From the NCBI GenBank assembly GCA_024640925.1, contig JAHEEB010000119.1, forward strand, positions 1-8,968: 8,968 nucleotides of DNA. The letters run 5' to 3'. The translations under genes and the position numbers were made by a program. Within the stretch, counting starts at the first letter, position 1. Every line of letters starts with the position of its first letter. This document shows, piece by piece, positions 1-6,122 of the stretch. The DNA comes from Bacteroidota bacterium (GTDB taxonomy: Bacteria > Bacteroidota > Bacteroidia > Bacteroidales > UBA10428). The notes under the pieces were generated by a model. The model saw only the letters and a list, made by a program, of their open reading frames with translations. It was not told the DNA's origin and ran no database searches.

Positions 1-1742
1 ATACTGGTTAACGATAGCGGTGTTGCAGCTAAGAATGTAGGAACCGATGGCGATTCAGTATCATCCTCAGCCAGTGTTGAAATACTTAACCAAGAACTCG
101 GTTTACTGAGGTTACCAAATTCATCAAAAGCTATAATCTGGTATATATATACTGTTGATGTTTGAAGTCCGTTATCCGTAAAATTAAGTTCCGAAGTAGT
201 ACCAACCAGAATAGTATCACGGTAAACCATATAACCTGAAACTCCTTTATCATCAGTTGAAGCAGTCCAGTGAATATATATTTCTGAACTGGATATTCCC
301 TGGCCGCCAACAAGAGGAGGTGCGGAAGGTGATAATGTATCATTTTCCAGTAAGGTAGCAACTGTTACCAGATTTGATAAGGTACTTAGGTTTCCTGCCT
401 TATCTAATGCTGCAATGTTATAATCATAACTTGTATTAATGGTAAGACCTGCATTGGTAAACGTGAGCTCTGATACAGTATCGATAGATACACTGTTTTG
501 ATAGATAATGTATCCAGTAACGCCTATATTATCGGTCGAAGCACTCCAGGTAAGGTTTATAGTTGTGGTTGATGTTCCTCTTCCTTGAAGGTTCGTTGGG
601 GCAATGGGAGCTTCTGTGTCAGGTGTATCTATAGTTGAAACAGTTAACAGGGTCGACTCGGAACTTTTGTTCCCGGCCTGGTCAAAGGCTACAATTTTAT
701 ATGTATAACTTGTGTTTGCCGTCAGACCTCCATCTGTAAATGCAACTATTGAAATAGTATCAATTGATATATCATTCCGGTATATGATATATCCGGTTAC
801 ACCAACATTATCAGTCGATTCATTCCAGGTAAGATTTATCGAAGTAGTTGATATACCTTCACCTTGCAAATTGGAAGGAGTAGTTGGCGCTTCAGTGTCA
901 GCCGATACTGTAAGGGTTGAAATATCTACCGAGCTTGACTGGTCACTCATGTTTCCAGCTTTGTCAATGGCAGTAATTTTATATGAATAGCTTGTATTAG
1001 CAGTCAGACCTTCATCTGTAAAGGTAAGTACTGTTGAAGTGTCAATTAATACATTATCCCGATAAATAACATATCCTGTAACACCGCGATTATCAGTAGA
1101 TGCACTCCATGTAAGGCTGATTGATGATGAGGATATTCCTTCTCCCTGGAGATTAGAGGGCATTGTAGGTGCTTCTGTATCTGGTGTGTCCAAAGTCAAA
1201 ACGTTTATTTCTCCCGAATCAACACTTTTGTTCCCAGCCTGGTCAATTGCTGCAACTTTATAAGCATAACTTGTATTAACGGTTAATCCGTTATCGGTAA
1301 ATGTAAGTGTTGTAACAGTATCAACCGGCATATTATCACGATAAACTATGTATCCGGTTACTCCTTTATTATCAGTCGATGCACTCCAGCTAAGGCTTAT
1401 TGAGGTTGTTGATATCCCTTCTCCCTGCAAATTTGTCGGTGTAGTAGGTGCTTCTGTATCTGGCGCTTCCATGGTTGTAACAGAAATCTGCCCTGATTGG
1501 GCACTTGTGTTTTCTGCAAGGTCAATGGCTGCAACTTTATAAGTATAAGTAGTATTATCGGTTAAATCAGCATCGGTAAATGTCAGATCTGCAACAGTAT
1601 CAATTGATATATTATTCCGATAAACGATATATCCTGTAACTCCCACGTTATCGGTGGATGCATCCCAAGTAAGATTTACCGAAGTGGTTGATACTCCTAG
1701 ACATTGTAAATTTGCAGGAATTGAAGGAGCCTCAGTATCTGT
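1..1742 (-). repeat. Tandem FN3-encoding repeats, about 280-bp period
   Basis: Seven copies of a coding repeat with a period of 279-282 bp (93-94 codons). The DTEAP-like linker is encoded near 1726-1740, 1448-1460, 1168-1182, 886-899, 606-620, 319-335 (diverged to NDTLSPSAP) and 47-60. The modules with linkers at about 1460, 1180, 900 and 620 are the most alike; three share LQGEGIS and one has LQGRGTS. The first module has an unusual Cys (LQCLG), and the last two are more diverged, which suggests that the array grew by internal duplication. Confidence 0.85.
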
Positions 1743-1799
1743 CTGACTAAATACAGTTAAAGCTGGAAAAAGCAAAAGGAATAGAAATTTGTTTTTCAT
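1..1799 (-). CDS. Secreted multi-domain fibronectin type III protein (3' end outside window)
   Basis: The reading frame stays open from an ATG at 1797-1799 to the window edge (599 codons), so the protein is N-terminally complete and C-terminally cut by the window. Residues 1-19 (MKNKFLFLLLFPALTVFSQ) form a typical signal peptide without a lipobox, so export is expected. From about residue 20 there are six complete FN3 modules and most of the start of a seventh, each about 93-94 residues. Each opens with a DTEAP-like linker, followed by a W in the B strand (LTWSASTDN), GVTGYIVYR, a TFTD segment, NTSYTYKVAAID and AGN. FN3 arrays in Bacteroidota usually act as spacers or carbohydrate/protein-binding parts of secreted enzymes, adhesins or type IX substrates. 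Any catalytic or sorting domain would lie beyond position 1. The export and FN3 calls are firm; the overall function is unknown. No clear TAnnTTTG element was found in the 155 bp upstream. Confidence 0.9.
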   Translation of the reverse strand, partial: MKNKFLFLLLFPALTVFSQTDTEAPSIPANLQCLGVSTTSVNLTWDASTDNVGVTGYIVYRNNISIDTVADLTFTDADLTDNTTYTYKVAAIDLAENTSAQSGQISVTTMEAPDTEAPTTPTNLQGEGISTTSISLSWSASTDNKGVTGYIVYRDNMPVDTVTTLTFTDNGLTVNTSYAYKVAAIDQAGNKSVDSGEINVLTLDTPDTEAPTMPSNLQGEGISSSSISLTWSASTDNRGVTGYVIYRDNVLIDTSTVLTFTDEGLTANTSYSYKITAIDKAGNMSDQSSSVDISTLTVSADTEAPTTPSNLQGEGISTTSINLTWNESTDNVGVTGYIIYRNDISIDTISIVAFTDGGLTANTSYTYKIVAFDQAGNKSSESTLLTVSTIDTPDTEAPIAPTNLQGRGTSTTTINLTWSASTDNIGVTGYIIYQNSVSIDTVSELTFTNAGLTINTSYDYNIAALDKAGNLSTLSNLVTVATLLENDTLSPSAPPLVGGQGISSSEIYIHWTASTDDKGVSGYMVYRDTILVGTTSELNFTDNGLQTSTVYIYQIIAFDEFGNLSKPSSWLSISTLAEDDTESPSVPTFLAATPLSLTS

Positions 1800-1927
1800 T
1801 TAAATTGGTTTAGTTTGTTAATAGTCTTGGGTTCTCACTAATTATGTATGAAAAGAAAACCATTATAGTTTTACGTATATAAAATTAAGAAGGTTTCTTG
1901 ATTATCAGCAATCTAATTTTAAAAGGT

Positions 1928-1951
1928 AAAAAATTGTTGATTCATCAATTT
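1928..1951 (-). terminator. Possible weak terminator after the four-gene operon
   Basis: On the minus strand, just past the TAA at 1955-1957, AAATTG and CAATTT can form a 6-bp stem around a 9-nt loop, running into a T-tract (plus-strand A-tract from 1928). The stem is AT-rich and weak, but its place directly after the last operon gene fits a terminator. It would separate the operon from the FN3 gene, which starts 155 bp downstream. Confidence 0.3.
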
Positions 1952-1954
1952 GGA

Positions 1955-2692
1955 TTAGATCATCTTAATCAGGAACAAACTTACACCACAAACAAGAAAT
2001 ATAAGTGGAGAATCCCATGTATGTGGTGATTTTGCCTCAGTAAGGGTTACGATAACCGGCAGAATTATTAAAGCTATAATGAATTGTACCTGATCGAAAT
2101 GGCTTTTAAAGAACAGGATAGTGGCAATGGAACATATAAATACGGTTAGACTTCCCTCCAGTGTACGTATATATTCTCTTTTTACAAAAATAGCCCTTGT
2201 CTTATATGGGTGCTTTCCCAACCATACACCAACCGGTTCGGCAAGTCCGTCGCCAATTCCATTTATAATAATGGGAATAAAAACAAGCTCTTTTATGTTC
2301 ATTGCATTAAATACCAGGAACATAGGTACTAAAACAATGGCTCCAACAATATATTGAGTCACAAACCATAGCAGGGTGTAAGGCCTGTCTTCCGGTCTGT
2401 CAATGGCCATAAACATTGTATTTAACATCTCTGAACGCATTCTTAAAGGTTTGGTAAAAAGAGCAAAATTAACTGTGGCCACTAGTGCCATTGCCGATAC
2501 AGTGAATAAATTTTTTTCGTAGGGAAAAGCAAGTTCCATTGCGTAGGGCGAGAAAACAACTACAAAATGCAGAAATTTCCGGGAGTAATTTACCCTGATG
2601 GCATATTTCTTTACAGCAAGGCCTGTAAGGTACACCAGAATAAACTGTACAACAAATAATAATGATTGGAACAAAAAGAAATTTCTTGTCAT
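1955..2692 (-). CDS. Phytol/dolichol-kinase-like (SEC59/VTE5 family) integral membrane protein
   Basis: A hydrophobic protein of 245 residues with about six or seven predicted membrane segments. It matches the CTP-dependent polyprenol/phytol kinase and CDP-diglyceride-synthase-like family. Visible family motifs are RKFLH at 38-42, GDGLAEPVG at 147-155 followed by a G-K pair, RTLEGSLTVF at 176-185, and TEAKSPHTWDSP at 218-229. The E-x-x-x-x-x-x-D-S-P block matches the usual C-terminal acidic motif. Members transfer phosphate from CTP to a lipid alcohol (dolichol, phytol, related isoprenoids) at the membrane; bacterial members are mostly uncharacterised. It is the last gene of a four-gene operon, with its ATG only 2 bp after the TAA of the acyltransferase gene, which implies translational coupling. 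Length is normal for the family. The substrate cannot be told, and a cytidylyltransferase-like role is the main alternative. Confidence 0.8.
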   Translation of the reverse strand: MTRNFFLFQSLLFVVQFILVYLTGLAVKKYAIRVNYSRKFLHFVVVFSPYAMELAFPYEKNLFTVSAMALVATVNFALFTKPLRMRSEMLNTMFMAIDRPEDRPYTLLWFVTQYIVGAIVLVPMFLVFNAMNIKELVFIPIIINGIGDGLAEPVGVWLGKHPYKTRAIFVKREYIRTLEGSLTVFICSIATILFFKSHFDQVQFIIALIILPVIVTLTEAKSPHTWDSPLIFLVCGVSLFLIKMI

Positions 2693-2694
2693 CC

Positions 2695-3573
2695 TTAGTT
2701 ATTATGGAAATGAAAGATTGCTTTCGGATTTTCCTTTAATTTTATTACATGTTCGCGCACGCGTTGTGCCCAAAAGTGCTGTGTTTGCGAGTTAGAAAAG
2801 GTTTTATATGATATGGGTTCACCAAATGTAATGTTAAAGGTATTACCGCTTTGTTTGAATGTTTCGTCAAGTAAAAACAGAAGGGTTATGTTTATATCGA
2901 GACCAAAAAACCTTATAAACTGTGCAAAACGATAATAAAACGTTGAAAGTTTTGCTTCGAAATATACAGGAACAATATCGCGTTCAAACTGAACAGCATG
3001 ACGGACAAAACTTTTATCCCAGGGCAAATCAGTAATCTCCCCTTTAATTTTCTGCGATACTATTGTGGCCGGATAAGTTATAATTGCTGCATTTCCGGCC
3101 ATAGCTTCATTCGTTTTCTTTACAAACTCCCTCGACTGTTTACCTCGCTGGTTAACCGGAATAACAAACGATCGGAGGTTGGGCATTATAGTTACCAATT
3201 CGTTGGAAAGGGAATGGAATTTATTATGGTATTTTCCTATTACACTTAGAGTTGACATGCCATCGAGCCCACCCAGCGGATGGTTCGATACAAAAATAAA
3301 CCGGCCCTGTTTTGCTGCATTTTCTTCTCCAATTGTGCGATAGTCAACCCGAAAACCTTTCAGTATACCATCTATCCAATCCTTTTCGAATTTGTATTTA
3401 CTTGCTTCCAATATTTTTTGCAACTCTTTCTGATGAATAATCCGCTCAAAAATCCGGATTAAAAAGTTGGGAGTAAAGCGATAGAGTTTTGGAAACTCTT
3501 TTTTAATCATTTCCTTAACATTGATTATTTTGTAATAATCAATTGTTTTTGGATCAATATTTTCCTGATTCAT
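2695..3573 (-). CDS. PlsC-superfamily acyltransferase, GlsA/hemolysin-like
   Basis: A 292-residue protein carrying the acyltransferase signature SNHPLGGLDG at 96-105. His98 and Asp104 form an HX5D motif rather than the HX4D of classical PlsC. This spacing is familiar from the Bacteroidota group that includes GlsA of glycine-lipid synthesis. FVIPVNQRGK (136-145) and RDIVPVYFE (198-206) correspond to later conserved blocks. The block that, as I recall, usually reads roughly PAG-x-x-SR is here YPATIVSQK (167-175), so the acceptor pocket may differ. No membrane anchor is obvious; the protein is probably peripheral on the inner leaflet, moving an acyl chain from acyl-ACP or acyl-CoA to a lysolipid or lipo-amino acid. 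Its ATG overlaps the TGA of the upstream flavoprotein gene by 4 bp (ATGA), and it ends 2 bp before the kinase-like gene. The superfamily is secure; the substrate is unknown. Confidence 0.85.
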   Translation of the reverse strand: MNQENIDPKTIDYYKIINVKEMIKKEFPKLYRFTPNFLIRIFERIIHQKELQKILEASKYKFEKDWIDGILKGFRVDYRTIGEENAAKQGRFIFVSNHPLGGLDGMSTLSVIGKYHNKFHSLSNELVTIMPNLRSFVIPVNQRGKQSREFVKKTNEAMAGNAAIITYPATIVSQKIKGEITDLPWDKSFVRHAVQFERDIVPVYFEAKLSTFYYRFAQFIRFFGLDINITLLFLLDETFKQSGNTFNITFGEPISYKTFSNSQTQHFWAQRVREHVIKLKENPKAIFHFHNN

Positions 3574-4667
3574 GATTTTAAGGATGAAAGTTGAAATTCG
3601 TTTACTAATTCAGACATCAGTTCGTTTACTGATACAATCTGGTCGACTTTCCAGGCATTTGGTCCGGCTAAAATTAGTCCTTCGTCCATATTTCCTGTTT
3701 TAGCATTTATGAGTGCTTCGGCCAGGCAGAAAGGAACTTCTTTTGGTTTGCATGTCTTCAGGCAGTGGTAACGGCAATGGAATTTCGGGCGATATCCTTC
3801 AGCGATACGTTTCATAAATGGGTTACGAATAGCTCTTGCCCATAGGCCAAGCGGACTCTTAAACAAGATAATATCTTCTTCGCTGGCTCTAACATATGCT
3901 TCTTTAAATAAATAGTCAGCATCGCATTCCAGGGTTGCAACGAAACGTGTCCCCAGCATCACGCCAGAAGCGCCCATTTTCATATACTTATAAATATCCT
4001 CCCCCGAATAAATACCCCCTTCAGCAATCAATGGGATTTTCACCTGATGTTTATCCTCTGTCTCCTTTATGAATCGTAAAAATTCAGGAATTAAACAATC
4101 AAGTGTATTCTTAGGTTCATCAAGAGTATCTTTTGCAAACGCCAGGTGACCACCAGATAAAGCTCCTTCAACAGCAACCATATCGGGCAATATATTATAT
4201 CGATGCCACCATGTTTTTATAACCAAATCAAGGGCTCTTGTTGATGAAATAATAGGAACAAGCTTTATGCCTCCTTTTTTTCTATGGTTATCAACAACTT
4301 CATCTGGCAAGGTGAGTGGTAACCCTGCACTTAGGAAAAGCATGTTTACACCTTCTTCGCAACATTTTATCATAAGCTCATTAGCATTTGTAAGAGCTAT
4401 AAGTATATTCACACCTATTACACCATCTGTCTTTTGCCGGGTTTCTCGGATTTTTTTAACTAACCCCCTGAGGTGTGCTCCTTGCGGATCGTTGTGAAAA
4501 TCTTCTTCTAAAATACCTGTGCCTACAGCAGAAATAATACCAATACCACCAGCATTTGTGACAGCTGATGCAAGGCTGCTCCATGATATTCCGGCACCCA
4601 TACCGCCCTGTATGATTGGTATCTTTATGGTTATATCTCCAATTATTAATTCTTTCAATCGTGACAA
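3570..4667 (-). CDS. Nitronate monooxygenase / FabK-like FMN protein with C-terminal Cys4 motif
   Basis: A 365-residue TIM-barrel flavoprotein of the NMO/2-nitropropane dioxygenase family. Seen are the N-terminal PIIQGGMGAGIS (17-28), GVNI (85-88), VEGALSGGHL (166-175; His173 aligns with the catalytic His of NMOs), and the FMN-phosphate loop AEGGI (215-219) with GASGVMLGTRF (232-242). A C-terminal extension holds Cys298, Cys302, Cys306 and Cys314 (CX3CX3CX7C), a feature I recall from anaerobe NMO-like proteins and possibly a metal or Fe-S site. Family members oxidise nitronates or act as enoyl-ACP reductases; the lipid-related neighbours make a reductase-like role worth considering, as inference only. 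The only start that keeps the conserved N-terminus is a TTG at 4665-4667 or the TTG three codons later. An in-frame TAA at 4674-4676 rules out an upstream ATG. It lies 24 bp after the GNAT gene. Confidence 0.87.
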   Translation of the reverse strand: MSRLKELIIGDITIKIPIIQGGMGAGISWSSLASAVTNAGGIGIISAVGTGILEEDFHNDPQGAHLRGLVKKIRETRQKTDGVIGVNILIALTNANELMIKCCEEGVNMLFLSAGLPLTLPDEVVDNHRKKGGIKLVPIISSTRALDLVIKTWWHRYNILPDMVAVEGALSGGHLAFAKDTLDEPKNTLDCLIPEFLRFIKETEDKHQVKIPLIAEGGIYSGEDIYKYMKMGASGVMLGTRFVATLECDADYLFKEAYVRASEEDIILFKSPLGLWARAIRNPFMKRIAEGYRPKFHCRYHCLKTCKPKEVPFCLAEALINAKTGNMDEGLILAGPNAWKVDQIVSVNELMSELVNEFQLSSLKS

Positions 4668-4691
4668 GTTAAATTACAATTCTCTCATGTG

Positions 4692-5738
4692 TTAATTATC
4701 GACCAAAGAAATCAACCATGGGTTATGTTTTAAATTATTTATATTTTCTGAATCTAACCGGATATTCCGAAACCAGATATCAGCCTCTGAACGAATTAGT
4801 TTTCCCAACAGGCCAAAGGTTTGAACAGATTTCATCTGCTTGAAGAGTTCAGAATGTTCATCTATAAAGAAAATACCGATATTTTTTGAAAAAAGTTTAA
4901 GAACATAGTCTAATAGATATGGGAAATCAACTTCGTAACCGGCTTTAATAAAAGAATTTCCCAGCTGAAGAAATGAAAAATGTTCTAAGGAAAACTTTTT
5001 CTGTAAAGAAGGGTGGTGTTTTATGAGCTGGGTACCAACAAAACCGCCAATTCCCCCAAGTTTAACTATCTCGTAGACAGTTTTTTTAATTTGTGTGCCG
5101 GCAATTATTTCCCCGGTATCAGCTCTTCGGAGGACGAAATATTTCTCTGGGTCAACAGACTCCTGGTAATCGCGGTTGGCATAAAAAACCGAGTTAGAAT
5201 TGATGGTTTCGTTCAATAACGCTGAATTTAAGTGAACTCCGTTTTCTATAACAAAAGTATGTTTTGAAATATAATTTTGTTTTTGTGGTAGGTAAGCCCA
5301 TACCGAAAAACTACGAATAGGTCGGAAACCATGATGTGTAAAGATTTTAACAGATGACTTGTTCCCTTTTTCAATGTAGGCGTAGAAAAAATCAAGGTTT
5401 TTTTTCCCCAATCCAAAATGGATGGATTGGCCAAGCAATTCTTTTCCTATTCCTTGTCTCTGATAATTCCTGTCTACTGCAACAGAACTGATATAAGAGG
5501 CTTTAAGACCATTTAATATACCTTCAAAGTTTTTGGTGTATTGAACCATTCCGGCAAGTACTTTTTCTTTGTTGAGAATTGTAAGGTAATCAGCCTGAAC
5601 CGGTGAATTTGAATAGATTTCATTGACGTTTTTAATCTTATAAAGCACTTCTGATGTGCCCCAGGTGGTTGATTCAAGCAGTTTCAAATATTCAGCCGAA
5701 GGGAATTGAGAGACGGAGAAATGAAATGGATCAAGCAT
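4692..5738 (-). CDS. GNAT-family N-acyltransferase with an unassigned C-terminal half
   Basis: Protein of 348 residues from the ATG at 5736-5738. The N-terminal half is a GNAT fold: motif A reads SSVAVDRNYQRQGIGKELL (about 84-102, with the acyl-CoA pyrophosphate loop Q-R-Q-G-I-G), and the following NKSSVKIFTHHGF (126-138) is the usual motif B. Residues from about 150 to 348 carry no motif I recognise. They could be a second, degenerate GNAT-like domain, giving a tandem GNAT, or a substrate-binding part. The enzyme would transfer an acetyl or acyl group from CoA to an amine. It is the first gene of the four-gene operon and is followed after 24 bp by the flavoprotein gene. A longer reading from a TTG at 5757-5759 (seven extra residues) is possible, but that TTG lies inside a -7 promoter match and the extra residues do not look conserved, so the ATG is preferred. 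Confidence 0.8.
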   Translation of the reverse strand: MLDPFHFSVSQFPSAEYLKLLESTTWGTSEVLYKIKNVNEIYSNSPVQADYLTILNKEKVLAGMVQYTKNFEGILNGLKASYISSVAVDRNYQRQGIGKELLGQSIHFGLGKKNLDFFYAYIEKGNKSSVKIFTHHGFRPIRSFSVWAYLPQKQNYISKHTFVIENGVHLNSALLNETINSNSVFYANRDYQESVDPEKYFVLRRADTGEIIAGTQIKKTVYEIVKLGGIGGFVGTQLIKHHPSLQKKFSLEHFSFLQLGNSFIKAGYEVDFPYLLDYVLKLFSKNIGIFFIDEHSELFKQMKSVQTFGLLGKLIRSEADIWFRNIRLDSENINNLKHNPWLISLVDN

Positions 5739-5756
5739 ATGCAAAATAATTTCTGC

Positions 5757-5764
5757 CAAACTTA
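5757..5764 (-). promoter_or_regulatory. Putative -7 element (TAnnTTTG) of the four-gene operon
   Basis: The minus strand reads TAAGTTTG, a perfect match to the Bacteroidota primary sigma -7 consensus TAnnTTTG, ending 18 bp before the preferred ATG of the GNAT gene. Transcription would start near 5750, giving a very short leader. No good -33 TTTG lies at the usual spacing; the nearest is CTTG about 16 nt upstream, so this rests on the -7 box alone. Confidence 0.45.
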
Positions 5765-5990
5765 GTATATCATTCTAAGACAAGGTTTTTACTATTCTTT
5801 AGTTTCTAACATAAGCGGGCAAAAATACTCAAATGGTTTAAAGGAACCAATATTGAAGGAAATATTTTTATATGTTAACTTCTTTGGGGTTGAATAAGTA
5901 TAAAACGACAAATAAATAAGGTGTTTATTGAAAAACTTTACATGGTTCTTTGAGCATTGTAGATTTTTCTGCCATTCAATGAGTTGGTTG

Positions 5991-6021
5991 AAGAGTTATT
6001 GGAAACACCAGTAACTCTTTT
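5991..6021 (+). terminator. Orphan hairpin with T-tract (terminator-like)
   Basis: AAGAGTTATTGG and CCAGTAACTCTT form a 12-bp stem with one T-G wobble and a 5-nt loop (AAACA), followed by TTTT at 6018-6021. This is a good intrinsic-terminator shape for plus-strand transcription. No recognised plus-strand gene lies to its left, so it may end a small RNA or a decayed gene, block read-through into the LRR gene, or be a structured leader element. Confidence 0.45.
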
Positions 6022-6087
6022 ACAGTCTGATCTCATGGCCAAAGAAAGGACAATAAGACACCTTATCCTTTTTCTTATTCGTTTCCT

Positions 6088-6095
6088 TATTTTTG
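6088..6095 (+). promoter_or_regulatory. Putative -7 element (TAnnTTTG) of the LRR gene
   Basis: TATTTTTG matches the Bacteroidota -7 consensus perfectly, 27 bp before the ATG at 6123; transcription would begin near 6102. A -33 TTTG is not clear at normal spacing; only T-rich sequence lies there. The element overlaps a TTG at 6093-6095 that would otherwise extend the LRR reading frame by ten residues, which argues for the ATG as the true start. Confidence 0.45.
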
Positions 6096-6122
6096 CATTT
6101 AGAAACCAAAATAGTCATATCA

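Larger units (their letters stand above)
5739..6122. other. Divergent intergenic region between the operon and the LRR gene
   Basis: A stretch of 384 bp without a recognised gene. It holds a TAnnTTTG element facing left (5757-5764), one facing right (6088-6095) and a strong 12-bp hairpin at 5991-6019. It also holds two weaker structures: a 5-bp inverted repeat TGGTT/AACCA around 5834-5849, and AATATT repeats at 5849-5866 running into T residues. The right-hand part from about 5969 reads in plus frame like protein but has no start codon of its own. The remainder (about 5870-5965) shows nothing I can name. Confidence 0.6.

Noticed and set aside
131..361. Minus-strand open frame of 76 codons
   Set aside because: It lies in another frame inside the FN3 gene, whose own frame shows clear FN3 modules throughout.
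712..1542. Plus-strand open frames at 712-990 and 1348-1542 that resemble each other
   Set aside because: They are antisense readings of two similar FN3 repeats; their mutual similarity comes from the repeat, not from real genes.
1..1742. Regularly spaced repeats that might suggest a CRISPR or satellite array
   Set aside because: The period is about 280 bp, it keeps codon phase, and it encodes FN3 domains.
2121..5219. Several short plus-strand open frames antisense to the operon (2121, 2598, 2998, 3280, 4267, 5013)
   Set aside because: Each lies opposite a well-supported family member and shows no domain, signal or start context of its own.
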